Part shown: positions 25,446 to 34,929 of the stretch, one piece after another
Layout of the letters: each line of letters starts with the position of its first letter
Numbering within the stretch: the first letter of the stretch is position 1
Assembly (NCBI GenBank): GCA_025517485.1
Contig: JAOPKB010000004.1
Span: forward strand, 1-64,000
DNA: 64,000 bases
From: Natronoglomus mannanivorans
GTDB taxonomy: Archaea; Halobacteriota; Halobacteria; Halobacteriales; Natrialbaceae
Reading direction: 5' to 3'
Position numbers and translations under genes: made by a program
The notes under the pieces: model-generated
The model's input: only the letters and a program-made list of their open reading frames with translations
What the model was told of the DNA's origin: nothing
Databases searched by the model: none

Positions 25446-26138
25446 GTGTTCGACAACAGAACCGACGCCGGCCGTCGTCTCGCTACCCGTCTCGAGGAGC
25501 GCGGTCTCGAGGCCGATCTCGTCCTCGGAATCCCACGCGGCGCGCTGCCCGTCGCTCGTCCGGTCGCGGACGCCCTCGAGGCGGACCTCGACGTCGTCGT
25601 CGCCAAAAAGATCGGTGCCCCGGGGAACCCGGAACTCGCGATCGGCGCCGTGGCCAGCGACGGGAGCGTCTGGCGTAACGACGCCCTCGTCGAGCGACTC
25701 GGTGTCTCCGATTCGTATATCCAGCGCGAACGCGAGCGGAAGGCCGAGAGCGCCCGCGAAAAGGCCGAAACGTACCGTCCAACGAACCGAACCGCTCTTC
25801 CCGATCTGACGGGCAAGCGGGTCGTCGTCGTCGACGACGGTGTCGCGACCGGCGCGACCGCCATCGCCTGTCTCAGACAGCTTCGGGAGAACGGCGCCGC
25901 GCGAGTCGTCCTCGCGGTCCCCGTCGGCTCGCCCGACTCGATCGAGCGACTCGAGGACGAAGCCGACGAGATCGTCACACTCCGGGAACCCGCGGACTTC
26001 CGTGCGGTCGGCCAGTACTATCGTGATTTCGGTCAGGTGAGCGACGAAGAAGCGATCACGTACCTCGATCTCGGGAGCGAGAGCGAGAACGGGAGCGAGA
26101 GCGAGAACGGGAGCGAGAGCGAGAACGGGAGCGAGTGA
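25446..26138 (+). CDS. Phosphoribosyltransferase-family protein
   Basis: A 230-aa type I phosphoribosyltransferase-like protein. FDNRTDAGRRLA starts the domain. LVLGIPRGALPVARPVA and VVAKKIGAPGNPE follow, and VVVVDDGVATGATA is the PRPP-binding loop. Such stand-alone PRTases are frequent in haloarchaea and their base is unknown. The GTG at 25446 is chosen since the upstream codons are Arg-rich. The C-terminus is a GSESEN repeat of 18-bp units, unusual and perhaps variable between strains. Confidence 0.85.
   Translation: MFDNRTDAGRRLATRLEERGLEADLVLGIPRGALPVARPVADALEADLDVVVAKKIGAPGNPELAIGAVASDGSVWRNDALVERLGVSDSYIQRERERKAESAREKAETYRPTNRTALPDLTGKRVVVVDDGVATGATAIACLRQLRENGAARVVLAVPVGSPDSIERLEDEADEIVTLREPADFRAVGQYYRDFGQVSDEEAITYLDLGSESENGSESENGSESENGSE
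26073..26138 (+). repeat. 18-bp in-frame tandem repeat (GSESEN x3.6)
   Basis: Three perfect 18-bp units start at 26073, 26091 and 26109, then 12 bp of a fourth that runs into the stop codon. It forms the disordered acidic C-terminus of the phosphoribosyltransferase. A perfect, short array of this kind is prone to copy-number change. Confidence 0.92.
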
Positions 26139-26204
26139 AGGTGAGGGTGAAGTAAACGTGAGCGCGAGAATACGCGAACAAACCAGCCGGCGACCGACGA
26201 CGAT

Positions 26205-27512
26205 TCAGGGCCAGAGCCCGCGCGCCTCGTGGGCTTCGGCGACCCGCTTCAGGGCGACGACGTAAGCCGCGTCACGCCAGGAGACGTCCCGCTGCTCGAC
26301 TTCCGTTCGGACGTCGTTCCAGGCGTCGATCATCTCGGACTCGAGTTCGGCGTTGACCTGCTCGAGCGACCACGACCGCCGGTTGATGTCCTGAAGCCAC
26401 TCGAAGTAACTCACCGTCACGCCGCCCGCATTCGCGAGGATGTCCGGGATCACGTCGATCCCGCGTTCGTCGAGGATGGTGTCGGCCGCGAACGTCGTCG
26501 GGCCGTTGGCACCCTCGACGACGACGTCGGCGGCGATCGCCTCCGCGTTGTCTTCGGTGATGACGTTACCGACGGCCGCCGGAACGAGGACGTCGACGTC
26601 TAACGTGAGCAGTTCGTCGTTCGGAATCGTCTCCACCGATAGTTCGTCGGCGGCTTTCGTGACGGCTTCGGGCTCTTCGTCGTGGGAGGGAATCGCCGCC
26701 ACGTCGAGGCCGTCGGGATCGTAGATCGCGCCGTTGACGTCGCTGATCGCGACGATCGTCGCCCCCCACTCGTCGAGCAGTCGAGCGGCGTTCGCGCCGA
26801 CGCTACCGAATCCCTGGACGGCGACCGTCGTGTCCTCGAGCCCCAGTCCGCGGTACTCGCAGGCTTCGCGCGTAATGATCGCGACGCTCCGGCCGGGCGC
26901 TTCCTCGCGGCCGTAGCTGCCGCCGACGACCGGCGGCTTGCCCGTGACGACCCCGGGAATCGTCTCGCCGGCTTGCATACTGTAGGCGTCCATGAGCCAG
27001 GCCATCGTCTGGGGGTCCGTACCCATGTCGGGTGCGGGGATGTCCCTCGTCGGACCGATCACGTCGCGGATCTCCTGGGCGAATCGGCGGGTGAGACGCT
27101 CTTTCTCGTCCTCGCTCAGCGCCTTCGGATCGACGACGATGCCGCCTTTCGCACCGCCGAAGGGAATGTCCATCACTGCACACTTCCAGGTCATCCACAT
27201 CGCCAACCCGACACACTCGTCTCGAGTTACATCCCGGTGATAGCGCAACCCGCCTTTGTACGGGCCGCGGACGCTATCGTGCTGGGCGCGATATCCCGTG
27301 AACGTGGCGACCGAACCGTCGTCGCGTTCGATCGGGACGGATACCTCGTGGACCTTCGCCGGCGACTCGAGTCGCTCGACGACGTTCGGATCGATATCGA
27401 GGTGTGTGGCCGCACGCGTGAGTTGCCGCCTGGCTGTCTCGAGTGCGGTTTCCGGTTCGGCAGAATCGCTCGCTGTCGTCTCCGGTGGAAGCGTGTTCGA
27501 TTCGGATGCCAT
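26205..27512 (-). CDS. gdhB: Glutamate dehydrogenase (Glu/Leu/Phe/Val family)
   Basis: A 435-aa dehydrogenase. [11 protein letters not shown] and [18 protein letters not shown] hold the substrate and catalytic Lys/Asp positions. [13 protein letters not shown] is the NAD(P) Rossmann loop and VEGANGPTT the end of the cofactor domain. It interconverts glutamate and 2-oxoglutarate with ammonia. Haloarchaea carry several paralogues, and which cofactor this one uses is not certain. It starts 2 nt after the stop of a 46-aa zinc ribbon, which shows one transcript. The gene symbol follows general haloarchaeal usage. Confidence 0.92.
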   Translation of the reverse strand: MASESNTLPPETTASDSAEPETALETARRQLTRAATHLDIDPNVVERLESPAKVHEVSVPIERDDGSVATFTGYRAQHDSVRGPYKGGLRYHRDVTRDECVGLAMWMTWKCAVMDIPFGGAKGGIVVDPKALSEDEKERLTRRFAQEIRDVIGPTRDIPAPDMGTDPQTMAWLMDAYSMQAGETIPGVVTGKPPVVGGSYGREEAPGRSVAIITREACEYRGLGLEDTTVAVQGFGSVGANAARLLDEWGATIVAISDVNGAIYDPDGLDVAAIPSHDEEPEAVTKAADELSVETIPNDELLTLDVDVLVPAAVGNVITEDNAEAIAADVVVEGANGPTTFAADTILDERGIDVIPDILANAGGVTVSYFEWLQDINRRSWSLEQVNAELESEMIDAWNDVRTEVEQRDVSWRDAAYVVALKRVAEAHEARGLWP

Positions 27513-27514
27513 GA

Positions 27515-27655
27515 TTACTCGAGTGAAATCTTACGATTTCGCATCTCGGTATGGCAGTCCGGGCAGGTCGGTTGGTTCGTCGTTCGGACGACGGTACCAC
27601 AGTTGAAACACTCGTACCGTGTCTTCTCGTCGGGATCGTAGTCGACGTCTATCAT
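27515..27655 (-). CDS. Mini zinc ribbon, rubrerythrin-like (46 aa)
   Basis: A 46-codon gene: CFNC at 16-19 and CPDC at 31-34 form a rubredoxin-type ribbon. It begins with an acidic tail ([14 protein letters not shown]). It belongs to the haloarchaeal 'rubrerythrin-like domain' mini-proteins. Stop TAA, two bases, then ATG of the glutamate dehydrogenase, so it is the first gene of that transcript. It might regulate the enzyme or its message. That is inference from position. Confidence 0.82.
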   Translation of the reverse strand: MIDVDYDPDEKTRYECFNCGTVVRTTNQPTCPDCHTEMRNRKISLE

Positions 27656-27786
27656 AGGTGTATAGGTGTAGATCACGACGCCTTGGCGTCGCGGGCGGGA
27701 GTGGCCCCGCTCTATCAGGAGATAATAGGGATATTAGGATGACTCTATCTGTTGACTATCTAGCCCCATCACAGTATTGGGGTTCT

Positions 27787-30700
27787 CTATTCACCCCCTG
27801 ACGCAACATTTGCCGGGAGATCGACGTCGTCGAACAGCGCGGCGAACAGTTTCCGTTGAATAGTCCGGTTGTGGCGGTAGAACGCGGCCGCGGAGATTCC
27901 GAGCGTGTCGGCGATCTCTTCACCGGTCCGGTCCCGCGGCGACTCGAAGAACCCGCCGTAGTAGGCGACCTGCAACACCTCGAGTTGTCGGTCGGTCAGT
28001 CGCTCGAGGAGCGCCGATCGGACGTCGAGCGTGGCGGTTCGATCGACGGTCTGTTTGGAGACGAGCGTCACGTCGGTGAACGCGTTCTCGACGACCCGCG
28101 AGCTCCGCCTGGAGTCGACGCTACTCGGGACGTCGATGACGACGTGGGCGGCCTCGGCCGTCGCTTCGACGTGTCGGAGGACGATACCGTGGTCTGCGAG
28201 CCGGAGGGCGAGGAACGGACTCGAGAGTCGGAGACGGAGGGTTCCGCCGTTTTCGGCGCTCGTGTTGTCGTGTTCGCTCGCGTTCTGGCTCTCGTTTTCG
28301 ATTTCCTCCAGACGATCCTCACTGCCCTCCGTCGTCCCGTCGTCCCGTCCCGATCTTTCACCGTCGTCCTCACCGGTGATGATCTGGACGTCCTCGATCG
28401 AGACGAGTTCGCGTGCGACGGCCGCGACCCGTTCGACCGGCGCCCCCTCGACCGTCGCGAAGACCGACGTCCCGTCGGCGCTCTGCTGGACGCCCCCGCT
28501 GAACGAGACGGTGCAGTCGGCTCGCGCCGCCAGCCGCTGGAACACGAAGTTCTCGTCGCGAACCTCGAACTCGAGTCTGGTACTCGAGGCCGTCAGGAGC
28601 GCACTCTTTCGTTCGACGGCACCCATCGCGGAGGCGATCGTCTCGCCGAGTTCCTCGAAGACGGCGCGCGTGATGTCGTCGAACGCCGACGGTCGGTCGG
28701 CGTAGACCGTCAACACGCCGTAGGTGAACTCGTCGTAGGCCAGCGGGACGCTGACGATCGACTGGTAGTCCCGCGAGAGCGCCTCCATCCGCCACCGGGC
28801 CTCCCGGAGGCCGTCGACGACGTTCGGGACGACGGTCGTCGATTCCGTCCGTGCGGATTCGATCGCGGGTTCCGTCGCGTCGCCTTCACCGCTCGCCTCC
28901 CTCTCGAGCGGGAACGAGACGCTGTCGAGATAGCCCCGGTCGTGGCCGCTCCAGGCTCGCGACGCGAGTTCCGCACCGGTCTGGTCGGGTTCGCCGATCC
29001 AGGCGAAGCGGAACCGATCGGCCGCCGTGAGCCGCTCACAGACCGCCCGTTCGATCTCCTCGCGGGTCTCCGCGCGGACGAGCGCCTGATCGATCTCGCG
29101 GATGATCTCGTTGATCCGGTCGAGTTCGCTGAGCTGGCGGTTTTGCGTCTGGAGTTCTCGTTCCTGTTCTCGTAAGGTCGTCTCGCGTTCGACCCGATCG
29201 AGAGCCGCTTCGGCCGTCGCCGCCAGCAGGTCGGCGAGTTCGCGGCTCACGTCGTCGAACTGGCCGACCTCGGCCGATCCAGCGACGAACACGCCGTGGT
29301 CGCCCAGCGGAACGAACGCACCGCTTCGGATATCCGTCGCCTGATTTTCCAGTCGATCGCTGTCGTAGACGTCGTCGAACACCCGCGTCTCCCCCTCGAC
29401 GAAGGTGTTCCCCGTGATGCTGTCGTCGCTCGCTCGAAACGCCGGAAACGGCCCGTTCAACCGCTCCATCGCAGGCGAACAGGCGACCGGTTGGAGGACG
29501 TTCTCGTCCGTATCGAAGACGAGCGCCGCGCTGGCCTCGACACCGAGCACGTCCGGTGCGTCCTCGACGACGATCCCCCCGATTTCGGATTTCGTCTCGG
29601 CGTAGAGCAGGCGTCGCGCCGTTCGGTGGAGCGCCGTCAGCGCCTCCTCTCGCTCTTTCCGTTTCGTGATATCGCGACAGCTGTAGAGGATCGTCCCGTC
29701 CTGGATCGACACCTCTCGAACGTTGACCAGCAGCGTGTGCTCGCGTCCGGCTTTATCCGTCGCCGTACACTCGATGTTCGTCAACACGCCCGACTCCTCC
29801 AGAGCCGCGCGATCGAACAGTTCCGCACCGAGCAGCTCGTCGATCGCTCCCATCTCGTGGATCTCGTCGTCGGTGTAACCGAAGATGAAGTGGACGTTCG
29901 GACAGACGTAGGTGAACGCGCCGGAATCGTCGGTGATCAGGACCGTGTCGGTCATGTTGTTCAACGTCACCCGGTGGAGTTCCTCGGACTCGCGGAGCTC
30001 CGCCTCGAGTTGGGTTCGTTCGGTCACGTCCACGGCCTCCGCGACGAGCGAAACGATCTCGCCGGTCTCGTCGGTGACCGGTCTGATCGTCACCTCGAGG
30101 GTCGTGACGGGACCGGCTCCGTTCGGTTCGACCCGTAGCTCACGGTGGGCGACGTCGCCTCTCGCTGCCCGGCCGACCGCGGTCCGGACCGTCTCTCGCG
30201 TCTCGTGGTCGTGGCCCCACCACGCCAGGTCCCAGAAGGAGTCGCCGTCCGCGTCCGCGGACGTCCCCTCGGCTTCGCTCTCGCTGGCCACCTCGTTCGC
30301 TCGCACCACCGACCCGTCGGGGTCGAGCACCCACGTGTACGTCTGTGGATCCTCGAAGATCGCGTCGAACTGCCGCGCTCGAGCCCGGTCGCGCTGGCGG
30401 CGACGACCGTCGTCGATCGCCGCTGCGAGACGGTCGGGGAACCGCTCCGCGCGGTCCTCCCGTGGGACGTACGCGGTCACGTCGGCTTCGACCGCCGCAC
30501 CCGCCAGCGATTCGTCGCCGTCGTCGGGCGCACAGACGATCGGTATCTCGGGGTATCGGTCGCGGACCGTGTGGAGGAACTCGAGGTCGGAATCTCCGTT
30601 ACGGTCCGACCCGTTACCTGTCCCACTCCGACTCGAGTCTCCGTCCGTCGCCACGTTCGGACTCGAGTTGGAAACGGGCGAGACGGCCACGACACACTCG

Positions 30701-30867
30701 ATCGTCGAGGCCTCGTCTTCGAGTATCGCGAGTGCGCGGTCGCCACCCTCCACGTGACGGACGTGATACCGTCCCGTCGCGGACGGCTCGAGTGATCGAT
30801 GGAGCGACGTCGGTTCCTCAGTGCCGACGACGAGTACGGTACTGACGTCGCATCGTTCGGAGGACAT
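27787..30867 (-). CDS. Bat-like multi-domain sensor and HTH_10 transcription regulator
   Basis: A 1026-aa regulator. Order: a receiver-like domain with degenerate acidic residues (about 8-150), PAS 1 (about 165-285), PAS 2 (about 295-400), GAF 1 (about 410-560), GAF 2 (about 580-775, starting at a coiled stretch RINEIIREIDQAL), the bacterioopsin-activator middle domain and a C-terminal HTH_10 (about 965-1015, LTDRQLEVLQVAYYGGFFE). In haloarchaea such proteins sense light, oxygen or redox state and activate genes. No bop or other target is next to it. It is convergent with nothing and followed by its own short 3' space. Confidence 0.92.
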   Translation of the reverse strand: MSSERCDVSTVLVVGTEEPTSLHRSLEPSATGRYHVRHVEGGDRALAILEDEASTIECVVAVSPVSNSSPNVATDGDSSRSGTGNGSDRNGDSDLEFLHTVRDRYPEIPIVCAPDDGDESLAGAAVEADVTAYVPREDRAERFPDRLAAAIDDGRRRQRDRARARQFDAIFEDPQTYTWVLDPDGSVVRANEVASESEAEGTSADADGDSFWDLAWWGHDHETRETVRTAVGRAARGDVAHRELRVEPNGAGPVTTLEVTIRPVTDETGEIVSLVAEAVDVTERTQLEAELRESEELHRVTLNNMTDTVLITDDSGAFTYVCPNVHFIFGYTDDEIHEMGAIDELLGAELFDRAALEESGVLTNIECTATDKAGREHTLLVNVREVSIQDGTILYSCRDITKRKEREEALTALHRTARRLLYAETKSEIGGIVVEDAPDVLGVEASAALVFDTDENVLQPVACSPAMERLNGPFPAFRASDDSITGNTFVEGETRVFDDVYDSDRLENQATDIRSGAFVPLGDHGVFVAGSAEVGQFDDVSRELADLLAATAEAALDRVERETTLREQERELQTQNRQLSELDRINEIIREIDQALVRAETREEIERAVCERLTAADRFRFAWIGEPDQTGAELASRAWSGHDRGYLDSVSFPLEREASGEGDATEPAIESARTESTTVVPNVVDGLREARWRMEALSRDYQSIVSVPLAYDEFTYGVLTVYADRPSAFDDITRAVFEELGETIASAMGAVERKSALLTASSTRLEFEVRDENFVFQRLAARADCTVSFSGGVQQSADGTSVFATVEGAPVERVAAVARELVSIEDVQIITGEDDGERSGRDDGTTEGSEDRLEEIENESQNASEHDNTSAENGGTLRLRLSSPFLALRLADHGIVLRHVEATAEAAHVVIDVPSSVDSRRSSRVVENAFTDVTLVSKQTVDRTATLDVRSALLERLTDRQLEVLQVAYYGGFFESPRDRTGEEIADTLGISAAAFYRHNRTIQRKLFAALFDDVDLPANVASGGE

Positions 30868-30918
30868 TCGCAGGCTCTACGTGTTCCGCACGATAGAAAG
30901 CATTGGTTCGGGTTCCTC

Positions 30919-31761
30919 TCATCCCCTCCCGAAGAACGTCTCCTCGAGCGGGATCCAGCCGTCGTCGGGTTCGACGCGGTCGGCGAGGACGGCGTTGCCG
31001 ACGGCGCCGAGCAGAACGCACAGGCCGCCGAGGTAGACCCACGTCAGGACGATGAGAACGGCACCCGCGATCCCGTACAGTTCCACACTGTCGGAGGTGG
31101 CGATGTAGAACCGAAAGCTAACGCCGAGGACGACCCACGAGCCAGCTGCGAACGCCGTCCCCGGGAGCACCTCGCGGACAGTGACGTCGGTCTGGGGGTA
31201 GAGGTAGTACATCGGGAGGAAGGCGGCGACGAGCAGGCCGAACAGGAGAAACGGACTGAGGAGGTGCCACCAGAGTCCGTCGATGACGAACGAGAGGCCC
31301 ACCCCGACGACCGTGACGAGTGCGACCGCCACGACGACGGTCACCGAACTCAACAGGACGTCGGTTACCGCACTCACCAGCGACTGACTGCGGCGCGAGC
31401 CGTAGACGGCCGTAAACGTGCTGTTGACCGCCTGAAACATCCGCACGCCGCTCCAGGCCAGGATCACGAACGCGAGTCCCGTCGCCCGGAGTCGACTGGC
31501 GCCGCCGTCGTCACCCGTCACCTCGTCGAGCGCTCCCTGGGTCGCCGCCGCGTCGAGCCCCGACAGCGATTCGAGAGTCTCGAGGACGGCATCGAGGGCA
31601 TCGACGACGGTGACGCCGACCAGAAGCAGGATCACCAGTGGGACGAGCGTGTTGAACGCGTGATAGGCCAACCCCGCGGACTTGACGCTGAGCTGGCGTT
31701 CGCGCGAGACGGCGATAATATCGTAGCAAAACCCGATCAGGGCTTCCCTCGAGCGATCCAT
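30919..31761 (-). CDS. YihY/BrkB-family membrane protein
   Basis: A 280-aa protein with six membrane helices. It opens with the BrkB signature AVSRERQLSVKSAGLAYHAFNTLVPL (helix 1). Later RMFQAVNSTFTAVYG, PMYYLYPQTDVTVREVLPG and the closing LTWVYLGGLCVLLGA segment are typical. It was once called RNase BN but is a membrane protein of unknown transport role. The ATG at 31761 is used. A GTG at 31776 is possible. A truncated relative lies at 21997-22167. Confidence 0.9.
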   Translation of the reverse strand: MDRSREALIGFCYDIIAVSRERQLSVKSAGLAYHAFNTLVPLVILLLVGVTVVDALDAVLETLESLSGLDAAATQGALDEVTGDDGGASRLRATGLAFVILAWSGVRMFQAVNSTFTAVYGSRRSQSLVSAVTDVLLSSVTVVVAVALVTVVGVGLSFVIDGLWWHLLSPFLLFGLLVAAFLPMYYLYPQTDVTVREVLPGTAFAAGSWVVLGVSFRFYIATSDSVELYGIAGAVLIVLTWVYLGGLCVLLGAVGNAVLADRVEPDDGWIPLEETFFGRG

Positions 31762-31865
31762 ACCGACGGATTTCACGACCGACCGGAAATATGTGCTGCC
31801 GGTATCGTGTTCGAACGCCCGGTTTCGCGTTCCCTACCGGATGTGCCAGTGAAACTCGAGTCGGT

Positions 31866-32072
31866 TCACTCGTCGGTGACGACCGACTGCACGTGGCCGA
31901 CGGCGCCGGATTTGAGTTCGACTTCCGGCCCCTCAGGGTCCTCGCCGAGGACGTTGCCGACCTCGCCGATGAGCGGTTCCTTGTCCTCGGATTTGACGTT
32001 CTGGTCGCTCTGGACGATCTCGACGGTCATTCCCTGGCGCAGTTCGTTCGCCTCGGGTGGGTTGCCAGCCAT
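31866..32072 (-). CDS. YwbE family protein (DUF2196)
   Basis: A 68-aa protein. LRQGMTVEIVQ (about 12-22) and the end VELKSGAVGHVQSVV match the KOW/SH3-like YwbE family. The middle (SEDKEPLIGEVGNVLGEDPEGP) is acidic. Functions of YwbE are unknown. The fold suggests RNA or protein binding. The frame is open to 32138, but the ATG at 32072 is the family start. Confidence 0.85.
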   Translation of the reverse strand: MAGNPPEANELRQGMTVEIVQSDQNVKSEDKEPLIGEVGNVLGEDPEGPEVELKSGAVGHVQSVVTDE

Positions 32073-32158
32073 AGGCGATGCTGGGTCGGTGAGTTCGAAA
32101 AGATTCGTGCCTGCATCTGTCCCCGCGTTCACGTCCACTACGCTCGAGTGACCGCCGA

Positions 32159-32569
32159 CTACTCGGAGTCGTCGTCCTCGAAATCGAGCGCGACGGAGTT
32201 GATACAGTAGCGCTGGCCCGTCGGCTCTGGCCCGTCTTCGAAGACGTGGCCGAGGTGACCGTCACACTCCGCACAGATGACTTCGGTGCGGCGCATCCCG
32301 TTGCTGGTGTCGAGTCGCGTCTCGACCCGGTCGTCGTCGACGTCGTAGAAACTCGGCCAGCCACAGCCGGAGTCGAACTTGGTGTCGGCGTCGAACAACT
32401 CGGCGCCACAGCCCGCACAGGCGTACGCGCCGTCTTCTTTGTGATCGACGTACTCGCCGCTGAACGGTGCTTCGGTGCCGGCTTCCCGGAGGATTCGGTA
32501 CTCTTCGTCGGACAGTGTCTCGCGCCACTCGTCGTCGGACGTCGGCTGTTCGCTCGGTTCCTGACTCAT
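32159..32569 (-). CDS. msrB: Peptide methionine (R)-S-oxide reductase
   Basis: A 136-aa MsrB. The zinc site is CAGC (51-54) and CAEC (99-102). The catalytic Cys122 lies in [13 protein letters not shown], with [10 protein letters not shown] and [11 protein letters not shown] between. It repairs methionine-R-sulfoxide in oxidised proteins using thioredoxin. The frame is open to 32692, but ATG 32569 has a TTACGG TATA-like box about 25-30 nt upstream. It stands alone between other small genes. Confidence 0.95.
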   Translation of the reverse strand: MSQEPSEQPTSDDEWRETLSDEEYRILREAGTEAPFSGEYVDHKEDGAYACAGCGAELFDADTKFDSGCGWPSFYDVDDDRVETRLDTSNGMRRTEVICAECDGHLGHVFEDGPEPTGQRYCINSVALDFEDDDSE

Positions 32570-32646
32570 ACTCTGCCTAGGTGCGAGAGCCGTAAGTGTC
32601 TGTCTCCATTCGATCGCCCCCCACCGTCGCCAAGCGTGGTACCGAC

Positions 32647-32817
32647 TCACTTCCGTCCGGTGATCACGTTCGTACTCTGGCACTCCGGACACTGCGTCAT
32701 CCGTCCGACGCCGGGAACGTCGATCGTGATCCAGTCGTCGCCGCCGCTGGCTGCTTCGAAACCGCAGTTGAGACAGCGTGACTGCTCGAGGCTGGATGAT
32801 GTGGTATTACTCGCCAT
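32647..32817 (-). CDS. Small zinc-ribbon protein (56 aa)
   Basis: A 56-aa protein with CLNC (15-18) and CPEC (43-46) around a compact [14 protein letters not shown] linker. This pattern, RCLNCG...CPEC, is a common haloarchaeal zinc-ribbon mini-protein. It starts at ATG 32817, 77 bp before the MsrB promoter region end to end. No function is known. DNA or protein binding is likely from the fold. Confidence 0.75.
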   Translation of the reverse strand: MASNTTSSSLEQSRCLNCGFEAASGGDDWITIDVPGVGRMTQCPECQSTNVITGRK

Positions 32818-33042
32818 AGCTCGGCGTATGTCACGAACTCTCATAGTGATTTTTACCGGTCACAGTGACTCTCAGCTTCCAGCACGTGTCCGAACCCAAG
32901 CGGTTTGCGGTCGGCCCGCGTTGGCGGTCACAATGACGCTTCGACGACCTTCGTACCCTGGTCGACCCCGAGAACAGCGCCGCTGGAACGCTCTTCGTGG
33001 GTGCCGTCGACCGCGCGACGGCCCAGCCGGAGGGATCGACCG

Positions 33043-34188
33043 GTGACTCGCCCCCCTCGAGTCGCCGTCGTCGGCGCGGGTGTCGCCGGAGCCGGCGTCG
33101 CGACCGCTATCGCGGACTCGGCGGTCGACGTGACGGTCCTCGAACGCGGTGACACGGTGGGCGGCCGAACCGCGACGCGCCGTCGTGATGGCTGTCGCTA
33201 CGATACCGGCGCGAACTACCTCTCGGACGGCTCCGAGCGCGTCTCCGACCTCGTCCGGACGCTGGACGACGGCGACCTCGTCGATATCGAACGGTCGGTC
33301 TGGACCTTCGGCGCCGACGGCGACGTCTCGCCGGGGGACGACGAACGTGCGGACGACCACCGGTGGACATTCGAGGGCGGTCTCGAAACGCTTCCCCGAC
33401 GGCTGCTCGAGCGTTCTTCGGCGACGGTTCGGACCGCGACCGCCGTGACGGGGCTCACCTACGACGCTGACGCTGACGCGGACACAGACGAGGACCGCTG
33501 GACTCTCGACGTCGAGGACGATGAAGCGCCGAACGCAGGGGACGTGAACCGGCGAATCGCCGCCGACGCCGTCGTCTTGACCCCGCCGGGACCGGCGACC
33601 GCGTCGATTCTCGAGGCGAGTACCGTCGACGGGAGCGCCGAGTCCTCGTGGCAGTTCTCGTCGCTCGCGGCGGCCGCCCGATCCGTCTCGTATCGGTCGA
33701 TCCACTCGTTCGCGTTGCACTACCCGTTCGACCTCGAGCGGCCCTACTACGCACTCGTGAACACCGACCGGGAACACCCCGTCGGCTGGGTCGCTCGCGA
33801 GGGCGAGAAACGCGGCCACGTCCCCGACGGCGAGACGCTCCTGATCGCACAGATGGCGCCCGACTGGTCCGTCGACTATCGGTCGACGCCCGCGGCGGAT
33901 GCGGCCAACGAGGCGGCCGAACGCGTCGCGGCGCTACTCGAGGACGAGCGACTCGCGGACCCGGACTGGACCGACCGGATCGTGTGGCGCGATGCCTTGC
34001 CTACTGGTGATACCGACACCGATACCGATACCGACGGAGAGACAACTAGAACCGACCGACTCCGCGACGCCGAACCGGACGGACTGTTCGTCGCCAGCGA
34101 CTGCACGCACGGTCGCGGTCGCATCCACGCAGCCCTCGAGTCCGGGCTCTCCGTCGGTGACCGCCTCCTCGGGGTTCTCGAGGGATAG
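33043..34188 (+). CDS. FAD-dependent amine oxidase / renalase-like oxidoreductase
   Basis: A 381-aa flavoprotein. VAVVGAGVAGAGVA is the dinucleotide loop (about 6-19), VLERGDTVGGRTATRR the second FAD motif and LFVASDCTHGRGRIHAALESG the C-terminal FAD loop. The family includes renalases and phytoene-desaturase relatives. The substrate is unknown. GTG 33043 has a GGAGGG Shine-Dalgarno 8 nt before it. Two low-complexity acidic stretches occur (DADADADTDED and DTDTDTDTDGE). It ends 15 bp from the convergent neighbour. Confidence 0.87.
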   Translation: MTRPPRVAVVGAGVAGAGVATAIADSAVDVTVLERGDTVGGRTATRRRDGCRYDTGANYLSDGSERVSDLVRTLDDGDLVDIERSVWTFGADGDVSPGDDERADDHRWTFEGGLETLPRRLLERSSATVRTATAVTGLTYDADADADTDEDRWTLDVEDDEAPNAGDVNRRIAADAVVLTPPGPATASILEASTVDGSAESSWQFSSLAAAARSVSYRSIHSFALHYPFDLERPYYALVNTDREHPVGWVAREGEKRGHVPDGETLLIAQMAPDWSVDYRSTPAADAANEAAERVAALLEDERLADPDWTDRIVWRDALPTGDTDTDTDTDGETTRTDRLRDAEPDGLFVASDCTHGRGRIHAALESGLSVGDRLLGVLEG

Positions 34189-34203
34189 GAGACGCGTCGG
34201 TGA

Positions 34204-34860
34204 TCAGGATGACCGGTGCTGTGAGGACTCGAGACCACGTTCGACGCGGTCGCCGTCGAGACCGGCGTCGCCGGACCCGTCCGTCCCCTTCGTACTCGTT
34301 CTGGAACCGGTCTCTCTTCTCCCGTTTGCAATGGATTCGATCCCGGGACCGTGCCCGGTCGCCAGCGACTCGAGTCGATCCTCGATGTCGATCAACCGCT
34401 CGCCGGCGCGTGATGGCGCGACGTGTGCGAGTTCGCCGTCGTAATATTCCGCGAGCGCGATCGTCGGCGGCCGACAGACGACCGTCGACTCCCCCGTGAT
34501 CGCCGATTCGGCTCGTCGCGTTCGAAAACACGGCTCGAGCGACCGCCCGGTGTGGTCGGCCCAGCGTTCGAACGACTCGAGTACGGTCCGAAGTGGCTGA
34601 TCCGGATGGTCGTGTTCGTGTTCGCCTTCGCCTTCGCCTTCGTGTTCGTCACCGTCCTCGACACCAGCGGCGTCTCGCTCGACGACGCTGGCCCAGCCGT
34701 TGCAGTCGAACGCGGCGACGACGTCTCGGTCTGCGAGCTGTCGGACGCGGTCGACGATCCGATCCCGCCTCGGTGTCGCCACGGTCGGAGCGACCGACCG
34801 AACCCACAGTTCGAGCGTGATGCGATCCGGAGTAGCGTTCGTATGCTCCACGATACTCAC
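34204..34860 (-). CDS. Conserved haloarchaeal HTH-type protein
   Basis: A 218-aa protein. The N-terminal SIVEHTNATPDRITLELWVRS and RIVDRVRQLADRDVVAAFDCNGW segments and the DHTGRSLEPCF and VVCRPPTIALAEYYDGEL segments follow a pattern I recall as the haloarchaeal HTH domain family. The HTH is not clear by eye. An acidic low-complexity stretch (EHEGEGEGEHEHDH) lies in the middle. The GTG at 34860 is chosen because a TTTTTAC box lies about 28 nt upstream. Its function is unknown. Confidence 0.65.
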   Translation of the reverse strand: MSIVEHTNATPDRITLELWVRSVAPTVATPRRDRIVDRVRQLADRDVVAAFDCNGWASVVERDAAGVEDGDEHEGEGEGEHEHDHPDQPLRTVLESFERWADHTGRSLEPCFRTRRAESAITGESTVVCRPPTIALAEYYDGELAHVAPSRAGERLIDIEDRLESLATGHGPGIESIANGRRETGSRTSTKGTDGSGDAGLDGDRVERGLESSQHRSS

Positions 34861-34929
34861 CGTCGAGGGAGTCGACGACCGTCGGTAAAAATGTTGTTCG
34901 AGTATCACCTTCGATTATACGTCGCCGTC

